Counted from the first letter of the stretch, positions 7,708-15,933 are shown. The stretch is 33,035 bases of DNA from DASSTJ01 sp035707965 (GCA_035707965.1 DASSTJ010000193.1:1-33035); one strand, 5' to 3'. Notes: generated by a model not told the origin, from the letters alone. Program-made: numbers and translations.

Positions 7708-8346
7708 ATGCGAGTCGACCACGTGTCCTTCGCCGCGGAGCCTGACGGGCTGCACGCCACGGCCAAGCGGCTGTCCGCAGCTCTCGGAGTGGAGCCGGTC
7801 GACGGAGGCATCCACCCCCGCTTCGGCACCCGCAACATCATCCTTCCGCTGGTCGAGGAGCGGTACGTCGAGGTCGTCGACGTGCTGGACCACCCGGCGT
7901 CCGACAAGGCGCCGTTCGGCCAGGCCGTGCGTGCGCGCACCGAGGCCGGCGGCGGCTGGATGGGCTGGGTCGTGGCTGTGGACGACCTGACGGACGCCGA
8001 GGAGCGCCTCGGGCGAGAGGCGGTGCAGGGCAACCGGCACCGTCCCGACGGCGTCGAGCTGCGCTGGCGCCAGCTGGGCGTCAAGGGCCTGATCGCCGAC
8101 CCCCAGCTGCCGTTCCTGATCCAGTGGCAGACCGGCGGCGAGCTGCACCCGTCGGCGTCCGGGCCGACCGACGCACGGCTGGCTGGCCTGCAGATCGCCG
8201 GGGACCCGCTGCGGGTCACCGAGTGGCTGGGCCTTCCGGCAGATCACCAGCCGGAGGGCGTGCAGTTCAGCTTCATGGCGCCGCACGGCACGCCGGGGCT
8301 CATGTCGTGCAGCTTCAGCACCCCCCACGGCACCGTCACCGTCTGA
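7708..8346 (+). CDS. VOC-superfamily protein (glyoxalase-like domain)
   Basis: This 212-residue protein begins with MRVDHVSFAAEP, the first strand of a vicinal oxygen chelate domain with a candidate metal histidine (H5). It continues with RFGTRNIILPL and YVEVVDVLD, the usual VOC strand pattern. A second half-repeat runs from about residue 140 (LAGLQIAGDPLRVTEWLGLP). It resembles the Glyoxalase_3-like group common in actinobacteria, whose reaction is mostly unknown, so no substrate is proposed. The ATG at 7708 is chosen because the domain begins at once. An upstream ATG at 7669 would add 13 residues unlike the family and has no ribosome site. The gene is convergent with purB, with only 7 bp between the stops. 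Confidence 0.75.
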   Translation: MRVDHVSFAAEPDGLHATAKRLSAALGVEPVDGGIHPRFGTRNIILPLVEERYVEVVDVLDHPASDKAPFGQAVRARTEAGGGWMGWVVAVDDLTDAEERLGREAVQGNRHRPDGVELRWRQLGVKGLIADPQLPFLIQWQTGGELHPSASGPTDARLAGLQIAGDPLRVTEWLGLPADHQPEGVQFSFMAPHGTPGLMSCSFSTPHGTVTV

Positions 8347-8353
8347 GCGCGGC

Positions 8354-9838
8354 TCAGCGCAGGTAGTCGACCAGCTCGGACGCCACACCCGTGTAGGTCT
8401 CGGGCGTCAGCGCGACCAGCCGCTGCTCGACCTCCGTCGGCAGGCCGAGGCCCGCGATGAACTCGCGCATCGCCGGGCCGTCGACCCGGTGGCCGCGCGT
8501 CAGCTGCTTGAGCCGCTCGTAGGGCGCGTCCATGCCGGGCGTGCCGGCGATGCCCTCCGCGCGCATCGCCGACTGCACCGCCTCGCCGAGCACCTCCCAG
8601 TTGGCGTCGAGGTCGGCGGCCATGGCGTCCGGTGCTGCCGCGAGGCCGGCCAGGCCGCGACGCACGTTGTCGAGCGCCACCAGCGAGTGCCCGAACGCCG
8701 TGCCGATGTTGCGCTGCATCGACGAGTCGGTGAGGTCGCGCTGCAGACGTGACGTGACGAGCGTCGAGGCGAGGACGTCGAGCAGTGCGCACGACACCTC
8801 GAGGTTGGCCTCGGCGTTCTCGAACCGGATCGGGTTCACCTTGTGCGGCATGGTCGACGACCCCGTCGCGCCCTTGCCCTCGCTGTCGAGCACCTGCGTG
8901 AAGTAGCCCAACGAGATGTACGTCCAGACGTCGGTGCAGAGGTTGTGCAGCACGCGGTTGAACCGGGCGACGTCGGCGTAGAGCTCGGCCTGCCAGTCGT
9001 GCGACTCGATCTGCGTGGTCAGCGGGTTCCACGTCAGGCCCAGCCCCTCGACGAAGGTGCGCGACACCTGCACCCAGTCGGTCGTCGGGACGGCGGCGTA
9101 GTGGGCCGCGAACGTGCCCGTCGCGCCGTTGATCTTGCCGAGGTACTCGGCCGACCCGACGCGCGACAGCTGGCGGCGCAGGCGGTGCGCCAGCACGGCC
9201 AGCTCCTTGCCCAGCGTCGTCGGCGTCGCGGGCTGGCCGTGGGTGCGCGCCAGCATCGGCACGTCCCGGAGGTCCACGGCCAGCCGGCTCACGTCGTCCG
9301 CCACCGCCGTCGCCGCCGGCAGCCACACCTGCCCCACCGCTCCCCGCACCATGAGCGCGTACGACAGGTTGTTGACGTCCTCGCTCGTGCAGCAGAAGTG
9401 CACGAGCTCACTGAGGTCGGCGAGGGGACCGGTCATGCGGCGCTTGACGTAGTACTCGACGGCCTTGACGTCGTGCACGGTCTGCCGCTCCAGCGCCGCC
9501 AGCTCCTCGACGTCGTCCGGCCCGAAGCCGTCGACGACCGAACGCAGCGAGGCCTTCTCGTCCTCGGTGAGCGGCCTGGCTCCCGGTACGGCGCCCGTCT
9601 CGGTGAGGTGGATCAGCCACTCGACCTCGACGTGCACGCGCTCGCGGTTGAGCGCCGCCTCCGACAGGTGCTCGACCAGCGGCGCCACGCTGCGGCGGTA
9701 GCGGCCGTCCAGGGCGCCCAGCGGTAGCCCGGCGTCGGCCAGGGGCGAGCTGGAGACGGCGGACGACGACCCCGTGCCGTCGCGGTCGTCGGTCGGGCCG
9801 GGCAGGGACTCAGGCGTCGTCGCGGTCACGGCTCCCAT
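8354..9838 (-). CDS. purB: Adenylosuccinate lyase
   Basis: PurB catalyses two steps: SAICAR to AICAR plus fumarate in purine synthesis, and adenylosuccinate to AMP plus fumarate. The protein (494 residues from this start) follows the E. coli-type PurB: LGALDGRY, HDVKAVEYYVK, HFCCTSEDVNNLSYALM, RTHGQPATPTTLGKE, EYLGKINGATG, WNPLTTQIESHDW and the family signature GSSTMPHKVNPIRFENAEAN with the catalytic serine loop. The E. coli enzyme has 456 residues. The extra length is a Ser/Thr/Asp-rich N-terminal tail of about 35 residues. The ATG at 9838 is chosen because it lies 22 nt past the stop of the NADH dehydrogenase gene. An ATG at 9877 would overlap that gene. The tail could shorten further if a later start is used. 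The two genes probably form one transcript. Confidence 0.93.
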   Translation of the reverse strand: MGAVTATTPESLPGPTDDRDGTGSSSAVSSSPLADAGLPLGALDGRYRRSVAPLVEHLSEAALNRERVHVEVEWLIHLTETGAVPGARPLTEDEKASLRSVVDGFGPDDVEELAALERQTVHDVKAVEYYVKRRMTGPLADLSELVHFCCTSEDVNNLSYALMVRGAVGQVWLPAATAVADDVSRLAVDLRDVPMLARTHGQPATPTTLGKELAVLAHRLRRQLSRVGSAEYLGKINGATGTFAAHYAAVPTTDWVQVSRTFVEGLGLTWNPLTTQIESHDWQAELYADVARFNRVLHNLCTDVWTYISLGYFTQVLDSEGKGATGSSTMPHKVNPIRFENAEANLEVSCALLDVLASTLVTSRLQRDLTDSSMQRNIGTAFGHSLVALDNVRRGLAGLAAAPDAMAADLDANWEVLGEAVQSAMRAEGIAGTPGMDAPYERLKQLTRGHRVDGPAMREFIAGLGLPTEVEQRLVALTPETYTGVASELVDYLR

Positions 9839-9860
9839 CGTCCCAGAGGACGCGTGGCTC

Positions 9861-11129
9861 TCAGTCCACGTGGTCACCCACGACGATGTTGAGGCTCGGC
9901 CAGCTGAGGTACCGCACCGACAGGTTGATCAGGGAGGCGATGCGGTTGCGACCGCCCATCAGCTCGACGAGGTGGAGTCCCAACCAGGCGAGCCACGCAG
10001 GCCAGCCCTTCAGCCGGAAGCCGTTCGGCAGCTGGACCACCGCGTCGCTGCGGCCGATCGTCGCCATCGTGCCCTTGTCGTGGTACGTGAACGGTTCCGT
10101 CGGCGAGCCGGCGAGGATGCGACGGATCTGCACGCCCGCGTGCTTGCCACCCTGGATCGCCGGCGGTGCGAGCTGCGGCAGCGGGTCGTCAGGGTTCACG
10201 GCCACGTCACCCACGGCGAAGATCTCGGGGTGGCCCTTCACCCGGAGGTCGGGATCCACCTCGATCCGGCCGCCCTTGCCCGTGGGCAGACCCCAGTCAC
10301 CGACGACGGGCCCCGCCGTCACACCGGTCGCCCAGATCGTCACCGCCGCCGGGATGGTCTCCGGCTCCTCGCCCTTGCGCTGCACGACGACCGAGTCCGG
10401 GTGCACCTGCTTCACCGCGGTGTCGAGGCGCAGGTCGATGCCGCGGTGACGCAGGGCTCGCGCCGCGTACCGGCGCAGCTTCGGCTGGAACGGGCCGAGC
10501 ACGTCGTCCGACATCTCGACCATGACGACCTTGACGCGGCTGACGTCGAGGTCGGGGTAGGCGATCGGCACGGCACCGTTGCGCAGCTCGGCGAGCGTGC
10601 CGGCCATCTCCACGCCCGTCGCGCCACCCCCCACCACGACGAAGACCGGCTCCTTCGCGTCGAGCTGGCCCTGGGCCGCGTCCTCGAGGCTCGAGACGAT
10701 GAGGTCGCGCGCGTCGATAGCCGCGCCGCGGGTGTAGATGGTGTGCGAGTGCTCCTCGGCGCCCGGGATGCCGAAGTGGTTGGCGGTCACGCCGCAGCAG
10801 ACGATGAGGTAGTCGTAGGCGATCGGGTCCCCCTCGTCGACGTGCAGCAGCTTCGCGTCGGGGTCCACCTTGGTGACCGTCGCGCGCCGGAACCGCGTGT
10901 TGCGGTACTTCGCGGTGAACGCTCGCAGCGCGAAGGTCACGTCGCCGGGGTTCAGGCCGCCCGTCGCCACCTGGTAGAGCAGCGGCTGGAACGTCGTGTA
11001 GCCGTTGCGGTCGACCAGCAGCACGTCGACGTCCGCCACGCTGAGCTGCCGCACCGCGGACAGTCCCGCGAAGCCCCCGCCCACCACCACGACCTTCGGT
11101 CGCTGGCGCCTGCTCCCGGCGTGGTTCAT
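9861..11129 (-). CDS. ndh: Type II NADH:quinone dehydrogenase (NDH-2)
   Basis: This 422-residue single-subunit flavoprotein passes electrons from NADH to quinone at the inner membrane face without pumping protons. It has the FAD Rossmann motif VVVVGGGFAGLSA (13-25), the NADH motif VFVVVGGGATGVEMAG (162-177), ATGV at 267-270, the FAD contact IFAVGDVA (303-310), and the quinone-site segment LAPPAIQGGKHAG (320-332). An amphipathic C-terminal stretch (WPAWLAWLGLHLVELMGG) fits membrane attachment. The ATG at 11129 is chosen because GAAGGAG stands seven nucleotides upstream. An earlier ATG at 11171 lacks such a site. purB follows after 22 nt. Membership of the NDH-2 family is clear; choice between NADH and another donor is by family knowledge. 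Confidence 0.88.
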   Translation of the reverse strand: MNHAGSRRQRPKVVVVGGGFAGLSAVRQLSVADVDVLLVDRNGYTTFQPLLYQVATGGLNPGDVTFALRAFTAKYRNTRFRRATVTKVDPDAKLLHVDEGDPIAYDYLIVCCGVTANHFGIPGAEEHSHTIYTRGAAIDARDLIVSSLEDAAQGQLDAKEPVFVVVGGGATGVEMAGTLAELRNGAVPIAYPDLDVSRVKVVMVEMSDDVLGPFQPKLRRYAARALRHRGIDLRLDTAVKQVHPDSVVVQRKGEEPETIPAAVTIWATGVTAGPVVGDWGLPTGKGGRIEVDPDLRVKGHPEIFAVGDVAVNPDDPLPQLAPPAIQGGKHAGVQIRRILAGSPTEPFTYHDKGTMATIGRSDAVVQLPNGFRLKGWPAWLAWLGLHLVELMGGRNRIASLINLSVRYLSWPSLNIVVGDHVD

Positions 11130-11289
11130 GCGCACTCCTTCGGCCTTGGCGATGCTCTCGACGCACCGCACGAGCCCCGCGGTGCCTCTGACCCCCTACC
11201 CAGGCTGCTCCGCGTCTCACCCACCTCAACGTCGTCCGACCGCCGCCCCTTCCCCGACGGCTCGACCTTCGCGGGCTGTCGAGCGTGGC

Positions 11290-11322
11290 TAGCATCGGCA
11301 GCGCGGGCGCGGCTCCGCCCGC
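11290..11322 (+). promoter_or_regulatory. Candidate promoter -10 and leader hairpin of the dienelactone hydrolase gene
   Basis: TAGCAT at 11290-11295 fits the actinobacterial TANNNT -10 box, with a weak TTCGCG 17 nt upstream. The transcript would start near 11302 and contain a perfect 7-bp stem, GCGGGCG (11303-11309) with CGCCCGC (11316-11322), before the ribosome site AGAGG. The stem is plain in the sequence; a regulatory role is a guess. The 217-bp divergent gap to ndh holds no gene. Confidence 0.35.
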
Positions 11323-11346
11323 TCGACCACGACGAGAGGTGGCAGC

Positions 11347-12054
11347 GTGAGCGAGACGACTGGGGGCAACCCCCGGCAGAACGTGACGTTCGACAGCAAC
11401 GGCGGTCAGGCGCACGGGTACCTCGCGCTGCCGGACTCCGGATCCGGGCCGGGCGTCATCGTGATCGAGGAGTGGTGGGGGCTCGACGACCACATCGCCG
11501 ACATCTGCGACCGGCTCGCCGGCGAAGGGTTCGTCGCGCTGGCCCCCGACCTCTTCGGCGGACGGGTGGCGCACGACTCCGACGAGGCAGGCCAGATGAT
11601 GGAGCAGCTGCCCGCGGAGCAGGCAGCGCGTGACCTCGGCGGTGCCGTCGACTACCTGCTGGGGCTCGACTCGGTGACCTCTGCGAAGGTGGGCGCCATC
11701 GGCTTCTGCATGGGCGGCGGGTTCGTCCTCATGCTCGCGGCGCAGCAGGGTGACAAGATCGGCGCGGCCGTGCCGTTCTACGGGGTGGGTCAGGGCGTGC
11801 CCGACTCCTACGCCTCGATCACCGCGCCGGTGCAGGGTCACTACGCCGAGCTGGACGCGTTCTACCCCGTCGACCACGCGCGCGCCCAGGAGGCGCAGAT
11901 GCGCCAGGAGACGAAGAGCACCGTGGAGTTCCACTACTACCCGGCTGGTCACGCGTTCCACAACGACAAGGACCGGCTCGGCACGTACGACGAGCAGTCC
12001 GCCCGCCTCGCCTGGACCCGCGCCGTCGCGTTCCTGCGCGAGCACCTCGGCTGA
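11347..12054 (+). CDS. Dienelactone hydrolase family protein
   Basis: This 235-residue alpha/beta hydrolase has the dienelactone hydrolase pattern. Its nucleophile is a cysteine in GFCMGGG (C121), with D170 in YAELDAFYP and H202 in PAGHAFHND completing the Cys-Asp-His triad. VIVIEEWWGLDDHI (37-50) supplies the conserved glutamate region and LAPDLFGG (65-72) the following strand. The classical enzyme opens dienelactone to maleylacetate in chloroaromatic breakdown. Most actinobacterial homologues outside such clusters have unknown esters or lactones as substrate. No ring-cleavage genes are adjacent; the nearest catabolic genes are the paa set about 2.5 kb away. The GTG start has AGAGG about 7 nt upstream. 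A broad esterase role is equally possible. Confidence 0.87.
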   Translation: MSETTGGNPRQNVTFDSNGGQAHGYLALPDSGSGPGVIVIEEWWGLDDHIADICDRLAGEGFVALAPDLFGGRVAHDSDEAGQMMEQLPAEQAARDLGGAVDYLLGLDSVTSAKVGAIGFCMGGGFVLMLAAQQGDKIGAAVPFYGVGQGVPDSYASITAPVQGHYAELDAFYPVDHARAQEAQMRQETKSTVEFHYYPAGHAFHNDKDRLGTYDEQSARLAWTRAVAFLREHLG

Positions 12055-12185
12055 GCCAGCTGTCAGTAGCCGGCCGTCGGGGAGCCGGCCGTAGGTGCGG
12101 GGATGGGTGCCGGCGCCCTGGCTGCGATCACGACCAGCCCGACCACACCCATCGCCGCACAGCCCGTGCCGGCCCCTGCGCCACG

Positions 12186-13352
12186 TCAGCTGACAGCGAG
12201 CGTGGCGCCCGTGAGCCCGACCACGAGGGCGACGAGCGTGGCGGCCAGGCCGAGCAGCGCCGTGCGCGCACCGGTGCGGGCGAGACGCGGCAGGTCGACC
12301 GCGGCACCGAGGCCGAACAGCGCGGCGGTGAGCGCGAGGTCCTGCAGCCACTTCGCGACGTCGAGCACGGTGTCCGGCACCCAGCCCGTGCTGCGGAGCG
12401 CCACGCACGCCACGAAGCCGGCGACGAACAGCGGGACGACGGGCGGCCGGCGAGCGCTCGTCGCCGACGCGTCGCCGGCGAACAGGCCGTCCTCGCCGTG
12501 CCCGTCCAGGCCAGAGCGGGCCTGCCGGGACGCCGCGGCCCGTGACTCGGCGCGACGACGCGACAAGCTCACGCCGGCGACCAGCGGCGCCAGCAGCAGC
12601 ACGCGCGTGAGCTTGACGACGATCGCGGTGGCGAGCGCCGCGGCGCCCAAGGGCCCCGCCGCGGCGACCACCTGCGCCACCTCGTGCACGCTCGACCCGG
12701 CCCAGACGGCGGTCTGCGTGTCGCTGAGCCCGATCGCCGGGCCGAGCACCGGAAGGGCGAACATGCAGGCCCCCCCGAAGACCGTCACCCCGGCGATGGC
12801 CGCGGCCACCTCGTCCTCGTCCGCGTCGACGGCCGCCTGCATGCCCGCGACGGCCGACGCGCCGCAGACGGCGAAGCCGGTGGCGACCAGCAGCGACTGG
12901 GTCGGGGAGACGCCGATCCTGCTGCCGATCCACCGCGTGGTCGTGAACGTGATCACGACGGTGGCGACGACCACGGCCAGCACGGCCGGGCCCAGCTTCA
13001 GCACGGCGGGCAGCGACAGCGACAGGCCGAGCAGGACCACGCCGATGCGCAGCAGCTTCGCCGTGGCGAGCTTCGTGCCGGGACGCAGCACCGGCTGCCG
13101 CAGCCCCGCGTTGGTCGCCACGATGCCGAGCACCACCGCGATGGTCAGTGCCCCGACCCCGGTGAGCCAGCCCTGCCGCCCGAACCACGCGTGCAGGAGC
13201 AGGGCCGCGGCCGTACCGGCGGCGACGAGCACCAGTCCGGGGAGCAGCTCGCGCACCCGGGCCGCGGTCGCAGCGCGGTCGGACGTCGGCTCGAGCCGGC
13301 CGCTGTCGCGCACCGGGTCGGACGTCGGGAAGCCAGGGGGTCGGGAGGTCAC
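12186..13352 (-). CDS. YeiH-family putative sulfate exporter (UPF0324)
   Basis: This 388-residue membrane protein has about ten hydrophobic segments and the family signature CGASAVAGMQAAVDADEDEV (E. coli YeiH: CGAAAVLATEPVVKA) and WAGSSVHEVAQVVAAAG. The name sulfate exporter is a database convention with thin experimental support. A charged cytoplasmic loop (RRRAESRAAASRQAR and on to about residue 305) separates the helices. The GTG at 13352 is chosen because the frame further upstream would run through the divergent LysR gene. It stands 70 bp from that gene, the same pairing as yeiH with LysR regulator yeiE in E. coli. The 131 bp between this gene and the dienelactone hydrolase gene (12055-12185) hold only a short GGCCG/CGGCC stem. 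Confidence 0.82.
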   Translation of the reverse strand: MTSRPPGFPTSDPVRDSGRLEPTSDRAATAARVRELLPGLVLVAAGTAAALLLHAWFGRQGWLTGVGALTIAVVLGIVATNAGLRQPVLRPGTKLATAKLLRIGVVLLGLSLSLPAVLKLGPAVLAVVVATVVITFTTTRWIGSRIGVSPTQSLLVATGFAVCGASAVAGMQAAVDADEDEVAAAIAGVTVFGGACMFALPVLGPAIGLSDTQTAVWAGSSVHEVAQVVAAAGPLGAAALATAIVVKLTRVLLLAPLVAGVSLSRRRAESRAAASRQARSGLDGHGEDGLFAGDASATSARRPPVVPLFVAGFVACVALRSTGWVPDTVLDVAKWLQDLALTAALFGLGAAVDLPRLARTGARTALLGLAATLVALVVGLTGATLAVS

Positions 13353-13410
13353 CGTCCCACGGTGGGGGGTTCCGACGTCCGGCGGTAGCCCCTCATCGGC
13401 GTGCAGGTCA

Positions 13411-13416
13411 TACGCT
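13411..13416 (+). promoter_or_regulatory. Likely -10 hexamer of the LysR gene
   Basis: TACGCT (TANNNT) ends 6 nt before the ATG at 13423, and no Shine-Dalgarno precedes the ATG. This fits a leaderless transcript. The 70-bp gap shared with the divergent YeiH gene is also where LysR operators would lie, but no clear T-N11-A palindrome was found. Confidence 0.4.
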
Positions 13417-13422
13417 GCGTGC

Positions 13423-14313
13423 ATGACGCGCCCGGACCTCGAGACCCTCGCCCTGCTCGTCGCGGTGGCCGAGGAGGGGAGCATCGGTCGCGTCGCGGCG
13501 CAGTCGGGGCTCAGCCAACCCAGCGTGAGCCGCCGGCTGGCCGCCCTCGAGCGCCGGCTCGGGGTTCGCCTGCTGGCCCGCAGCACTCGGGGCAGCGACC
13601 TGACGCCGGAGGGGCAGCTGGTCGTCGACTGGGCGTCCGAGCTGCTCGACGCCGCCGACACGTTCAGCAGCTCGGTCGAGTCGCTGCGCGCCGAGCACCG
13701 GGTCGGCCTGCAGGTCGCTGCCAGCCTGACGGTGGCCGAGTACCTGGCGCCGCTGTGGCTCGTCGCTCTGCAGCGCCGGCTGCCCGAGCTGCGCGCGTCC
13801 CTGGCGGTGGCGAACTCGGCCGAGGTCGTGGAGCGGGTACGGCACCGAGCGGTCGACCTCGGCTTCGTCGAAGGACCCACGGTTCCGCGCGACCTCGGCC
13901 GGCAGCGCGTGGGGGACGACGCCCTCGTCGTCGTCGTGTCACCCGACCACCGCTGGTCGCGGCGGCGGGCCGTGTCGCCGGCCGAGCTCGCGGACGGCGT
14001 CGCCCTGGTGCGCGAACCGGGGTCGGGCACCAGGGAGACGCTCGAGCTGGCGCTCGAACGGCACGGGCACCGGCTCCGGCCGGCGCTGGAGCTTCCGTCC
14101 AGCTCGGCGGTGCGGGCCGCGGCGCTCACCGGCGCGGGGGCGGCTGTGCTGAGCGGCCTGGCCGTGGCGGCCGAGGTCGCGAGCGGGCGGCTGGTGCGGG
14201 TCGTCGTCCGTGACCTCGACCTGACCCGGCCCCTGCACGCCGTGTGGCGCCGCGGCGAGAAGCCGACGGGCCCCGCGACCGCGCTGCTGGCGATCGCCCG
14301 GCAGCCGCGCTGA
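13423..14313 (+). CDS. LysR-family transcriptional regulator (YeiE/CysL-like context)
   Basis: This 296-residue regulator has an N-terminal winged helix-turn-helix (residues about 4-63: LALLVAVAEEGSIGRVAAQS, then LSQPSVSRRLAALERRLGVR). An effector-binding domain follows (about 90-290), with GLQVAASLTVAEYLAPLWL and DLGFVEGP marking the two lobes. The ATG at 13423 is chosen because the HTH begins within a few residues. Any longer version would read into the divergent transporter. Its position next to a YeiH-type gene suggests it controls that gene, possibly in response to a sulfur or nitrogen anion. The effector is not visible from sequence. A tandem hairpin repeat lies 46 nt past its stop, between it and convergent paaK. 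Confidence 0.87.
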   Translation: MTRPDLETLALLVAVAEEGSIGRVAAQSGLSQPSVSRRLAALERRLGVRLLARSTRGSDLTPEGQLVVDWASELLDAADTFSSSVESLRAEHRVGLQVAASLTVAEYLAPLWLVALQRRLPELRASLAVANSAEVVERVRHRAVDLGFVEGPTVPRDLGRQRVGDDALVVVVSPDHRWSRRRAVSPAELADGVALVREPGSGTRETLELALERHGHRLRPALELPSSSAVRAAALTGAGAAVLSGLAVAAEVASGRLVRVVVRDLDLTRPLHAVWRRGEKPTGPATALLAIARQPR

Positions 14314-14358
14314 GGGCGGCCACAACCGGCCAGCTGTCGCCCGCACACCGCGCGCAGC

Positions 14359-14502
14359 GTGGAGACTGGCCTCGCTCTGACGAGGGGCACCTTCCACCCA
14401 CCGCGCCAACCGGCAGCAGCCCCCCGGCACCCACCCCACCGTGGAGACTGACCTCGCTCTGACGAGCAGCACCCTCCACCCACCGCGCCAACCAGCAGCC
14501 CC
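14359..14502. repeat. Tandem duplicated hairpin unit (two 62-66 nt copies)
   Basis: Unit 1 (14359-14424) and unit 2 (14441-14502) start 82 nt apart and share GTGGAGACTG, CCTCGCTCTGACGAG, CCACCCACCGCGCCAACC and CAGCAGCC. Within each, GTGGAG pairs with CTCCAC (TTCCAC in unit 1, a G-U wobble), and CCTCG pairs with CGAGG in unit 1 (CTCG with CGAG in unit 2). The pair fills the 222-bp gap between the convergent LysR and paaK genes, so bidirectional termination is the simplest role. On the minus strand it reads through without stops as LVRARxVST, but no ribosome site supports a gene. Confidence 0.65.
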
Positions 14503-14535
14503 GACAGCGCCGACGGCTGCGCTGGCGTGACGCCG

Positions 14536-15849
14536 TCAGCGCGGCCGGTTGTCGACGATCCGCCGCGCCTTGCCGAGACTGCGCTCGATACCGCCCGGCT
14601 GCACCACCCGCACCGCCGCCGTCACGCCGATGCGTCGCTTCACCAGGCTCGCGACCGTGTCACCGAGGTCGGGCCAGCGAGTGTCCGGGACGTCGGGTGC
14701 GGCCTCGACCACGACGGTGAGCTCGTCGAGACGGTGCGGTCGCTCGAGGACGCACTGGAAGTACGGCGTGAGGCCCTCGACCGAGAGCACCAGCTCCTCG
14801 ACCTGCGTCGGGAAGACGTTGACCCCCCGCACGATCATCAGGTCGTCGCTGCGACCGGTCACCTTCTCCATGCGGCGCATACCCGGGCGGGCGGTACCGG
14901 GGAGCAGCCGCGTGAGGTCGCGGGTGCGGTAGCGGACGACGGGCAGGGCCTGCTTGGTCAGCGACGTGAACACCAGCTCGCCGATCTCGCCGTCCGGCAC
15001 GGGCTCGTCGGTCAGGGGATCGACGATCTCCGGGAAGAAGTGGTCCTCCCAGATGTGCAGCCCGTCCTTGGACTCGACGCACTCCTGCGCGACGCCCGGG
15101 CCCATCACCTCGGACAGCCCGTAGATGTCGACGGCGTGCATGCCCGCCCGCTGCTCGATCTCGACGCGCATCGCCTCCGTCCACGGCTCGGCACCGAAGA
15201 TGCCTACCTCGAGCGTCGACGCGGCTGGCTCGAGGCCCACCGCCTCCATGGCGTCCAGGACCGACAGGAAGTACGACGGCGTCACCATGATCACGCGGGC
15301 GCCGAAGTCGGTGATGAGCTGGACCTGCCGCTCGGTCATGCCGCCCGACACCGGCACGACGGTGCAGCCCAGCTGCTCGGCTCCGTAGTGCGCTCCGAGC
15401 CCGCCCGTGAACAGCCCGTACCCGTACGACACCTGGACGACGTCGCCGGGCCGGCCACCGGCCGCGCGGATCGACCGCGCCATGAGCTGCGACCAGGTGG
15501 TGAGGTCGTCACGGGTGTACCCCACCACGGTCGGCTTGCCGGTGGTGCCGCTCGAGGCGTGCACGCGCACCACCTGCTCGCGCGGCACCGCGAACATGCC
15601 GAAGGGGTAGTTCTCCCGCAGGTCGGCCTTGCTGGTGAACGGCAGGCGCGCCAGGTCGGCGAGGTCGCGCAGGTCCTCCGGCCAGAAGCCGGCGTCGTCG
15701 AACGCGCTCCGGTAGTGCGGCACGTTGTCGTACGCATGACGCAGCGTCCAGCGCAGCCGTTCCAGCTGGGCCGCGCGCAGCTCGTCCACGGACCACCGCT
15801 CGGCGTCGTCGTAGAGGTCGGGCCGTGGATCGATGATCGGCAGCTGCAT
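14536..15849 (-). CDS. paaK: Phenylacetate-CoA ligase
   Basis: PaaK activates phenylacetate with ATP and CoA to phenylacetyl-CoA, the entry step of the aerobic phenylacetate pathway. The 437-residue protein is the right length. It shows the adenylate-forming P-loop SSGTTGKPT (99-107), GYGLFTGGLGAHYGAEQLGC, IYGLSEVMGPGVAQEC, LHIWEDHFFPEI, LPVVRYRTRDLT and the C-terminal hinge VRGVNVFPTQVEE. All are close to characterised PaaK enzymes. The ATG at 15849 has GTAGGAG five nucleotides upstream. It follows paaI on the same strand after an 84-bp gap that is almost filled by a long hairpin ending 13 nt before the start codon, so its expression may differ from paaH-paaI. The assignment is firm. Confidence 0.95.
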   Translation of the reverse strand: MQLPIIDPRPDLYDDAERWSVDELRAAQLERLRWTLRHAYDNVPHYRSAFDDAGFWPEDLRDLADLARLPFTSKADLRENYPFGMFAVPREQVVRVHASSGTTGKPTVVGYTRDDLTTWSQLMARSIRAAGGRPGDVVQVSYGYGLFTGGLGAHYGAEQLGCTVVPVSGGMTERQVQLITDFGARVIMVTPSYFLSVLDAMEAVGLEPAASTLEVGIFGAEPWTEAMRVEIEQRAGMHAVDIYGLSEVMGPGVAQECVESKDGLHIWEDHFFPEIVDPLTDEPVPDGEIGELVFTSLTKQALPVVRYRTRDLTRLLPGTARPGMRRMEKVTGRSDDLMIVRGVNVFPTQVEELVLSVEGLTPYFQCVLERPHRLDELTVVVEAAPDVPDTRWPDLGDTVASLVKRRIGVTAAVRVVQPGGIERSLGKARRIVDNRPR

Positions 15850-15862
15850 GACTCCTACCTAC

Positions 15863-15928
15863 TCCACTTCTGATGGCTTTGGTACCTCTCGCCGGGGCAG
15901 GAGAGGTGCCAAAGGCATCAGAAGTGGA
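15863..15928. terminator. Long hairpin between paaI and paaK
   Basis: Arms of 28 nt (15863-15890 and 15901-15928) pair at 26 positions plus one G-U wobble if read on the plus strand, with a 10-nt loop. The left arm begins TCCACTTCTGATGG and ends GGTACCTCTC. It starts 5 nt after the paaI stop and ends 13 nt before the paaK ATG, so a minus-strand transcript must cross it directly before the paaK ribosome site. It could be a terminator/attenuator or a member of a palindromic repeat family. Confidence 0.65.
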
Positions 15929-15933
15929 CGGGG

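Noticed and set aside
9839..9877. Earlier PurB start at 9877
   Set aside because: It would overlap the ndh stop and adds residues unlike the family; the ATG at 9838 follows the ndh stop by 22 nt.
10297..13188. A 963-codon open frame on the minus strand
   Set aside because: It is a GC-rich shadow across the ndh, dienelactone hydrolase and YeiH genes, with Arg/Gly/Ala-rich nonsense composition and no domain.
12103..13422. Upstream extension of the LysR reading frame
   Set aside because: It runs antisense through the whole YeiH gene; the HTH begins right after the ATG at 13423 and a -10 box precedes that ATG.
14244..14491. Small proteins read through the tandem repeat (LVRARSVST and RWVEG types)
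   Set aside because: No ribosome site, overlaps LysR end and repeat structure, and conserved stems explain the sequence better.
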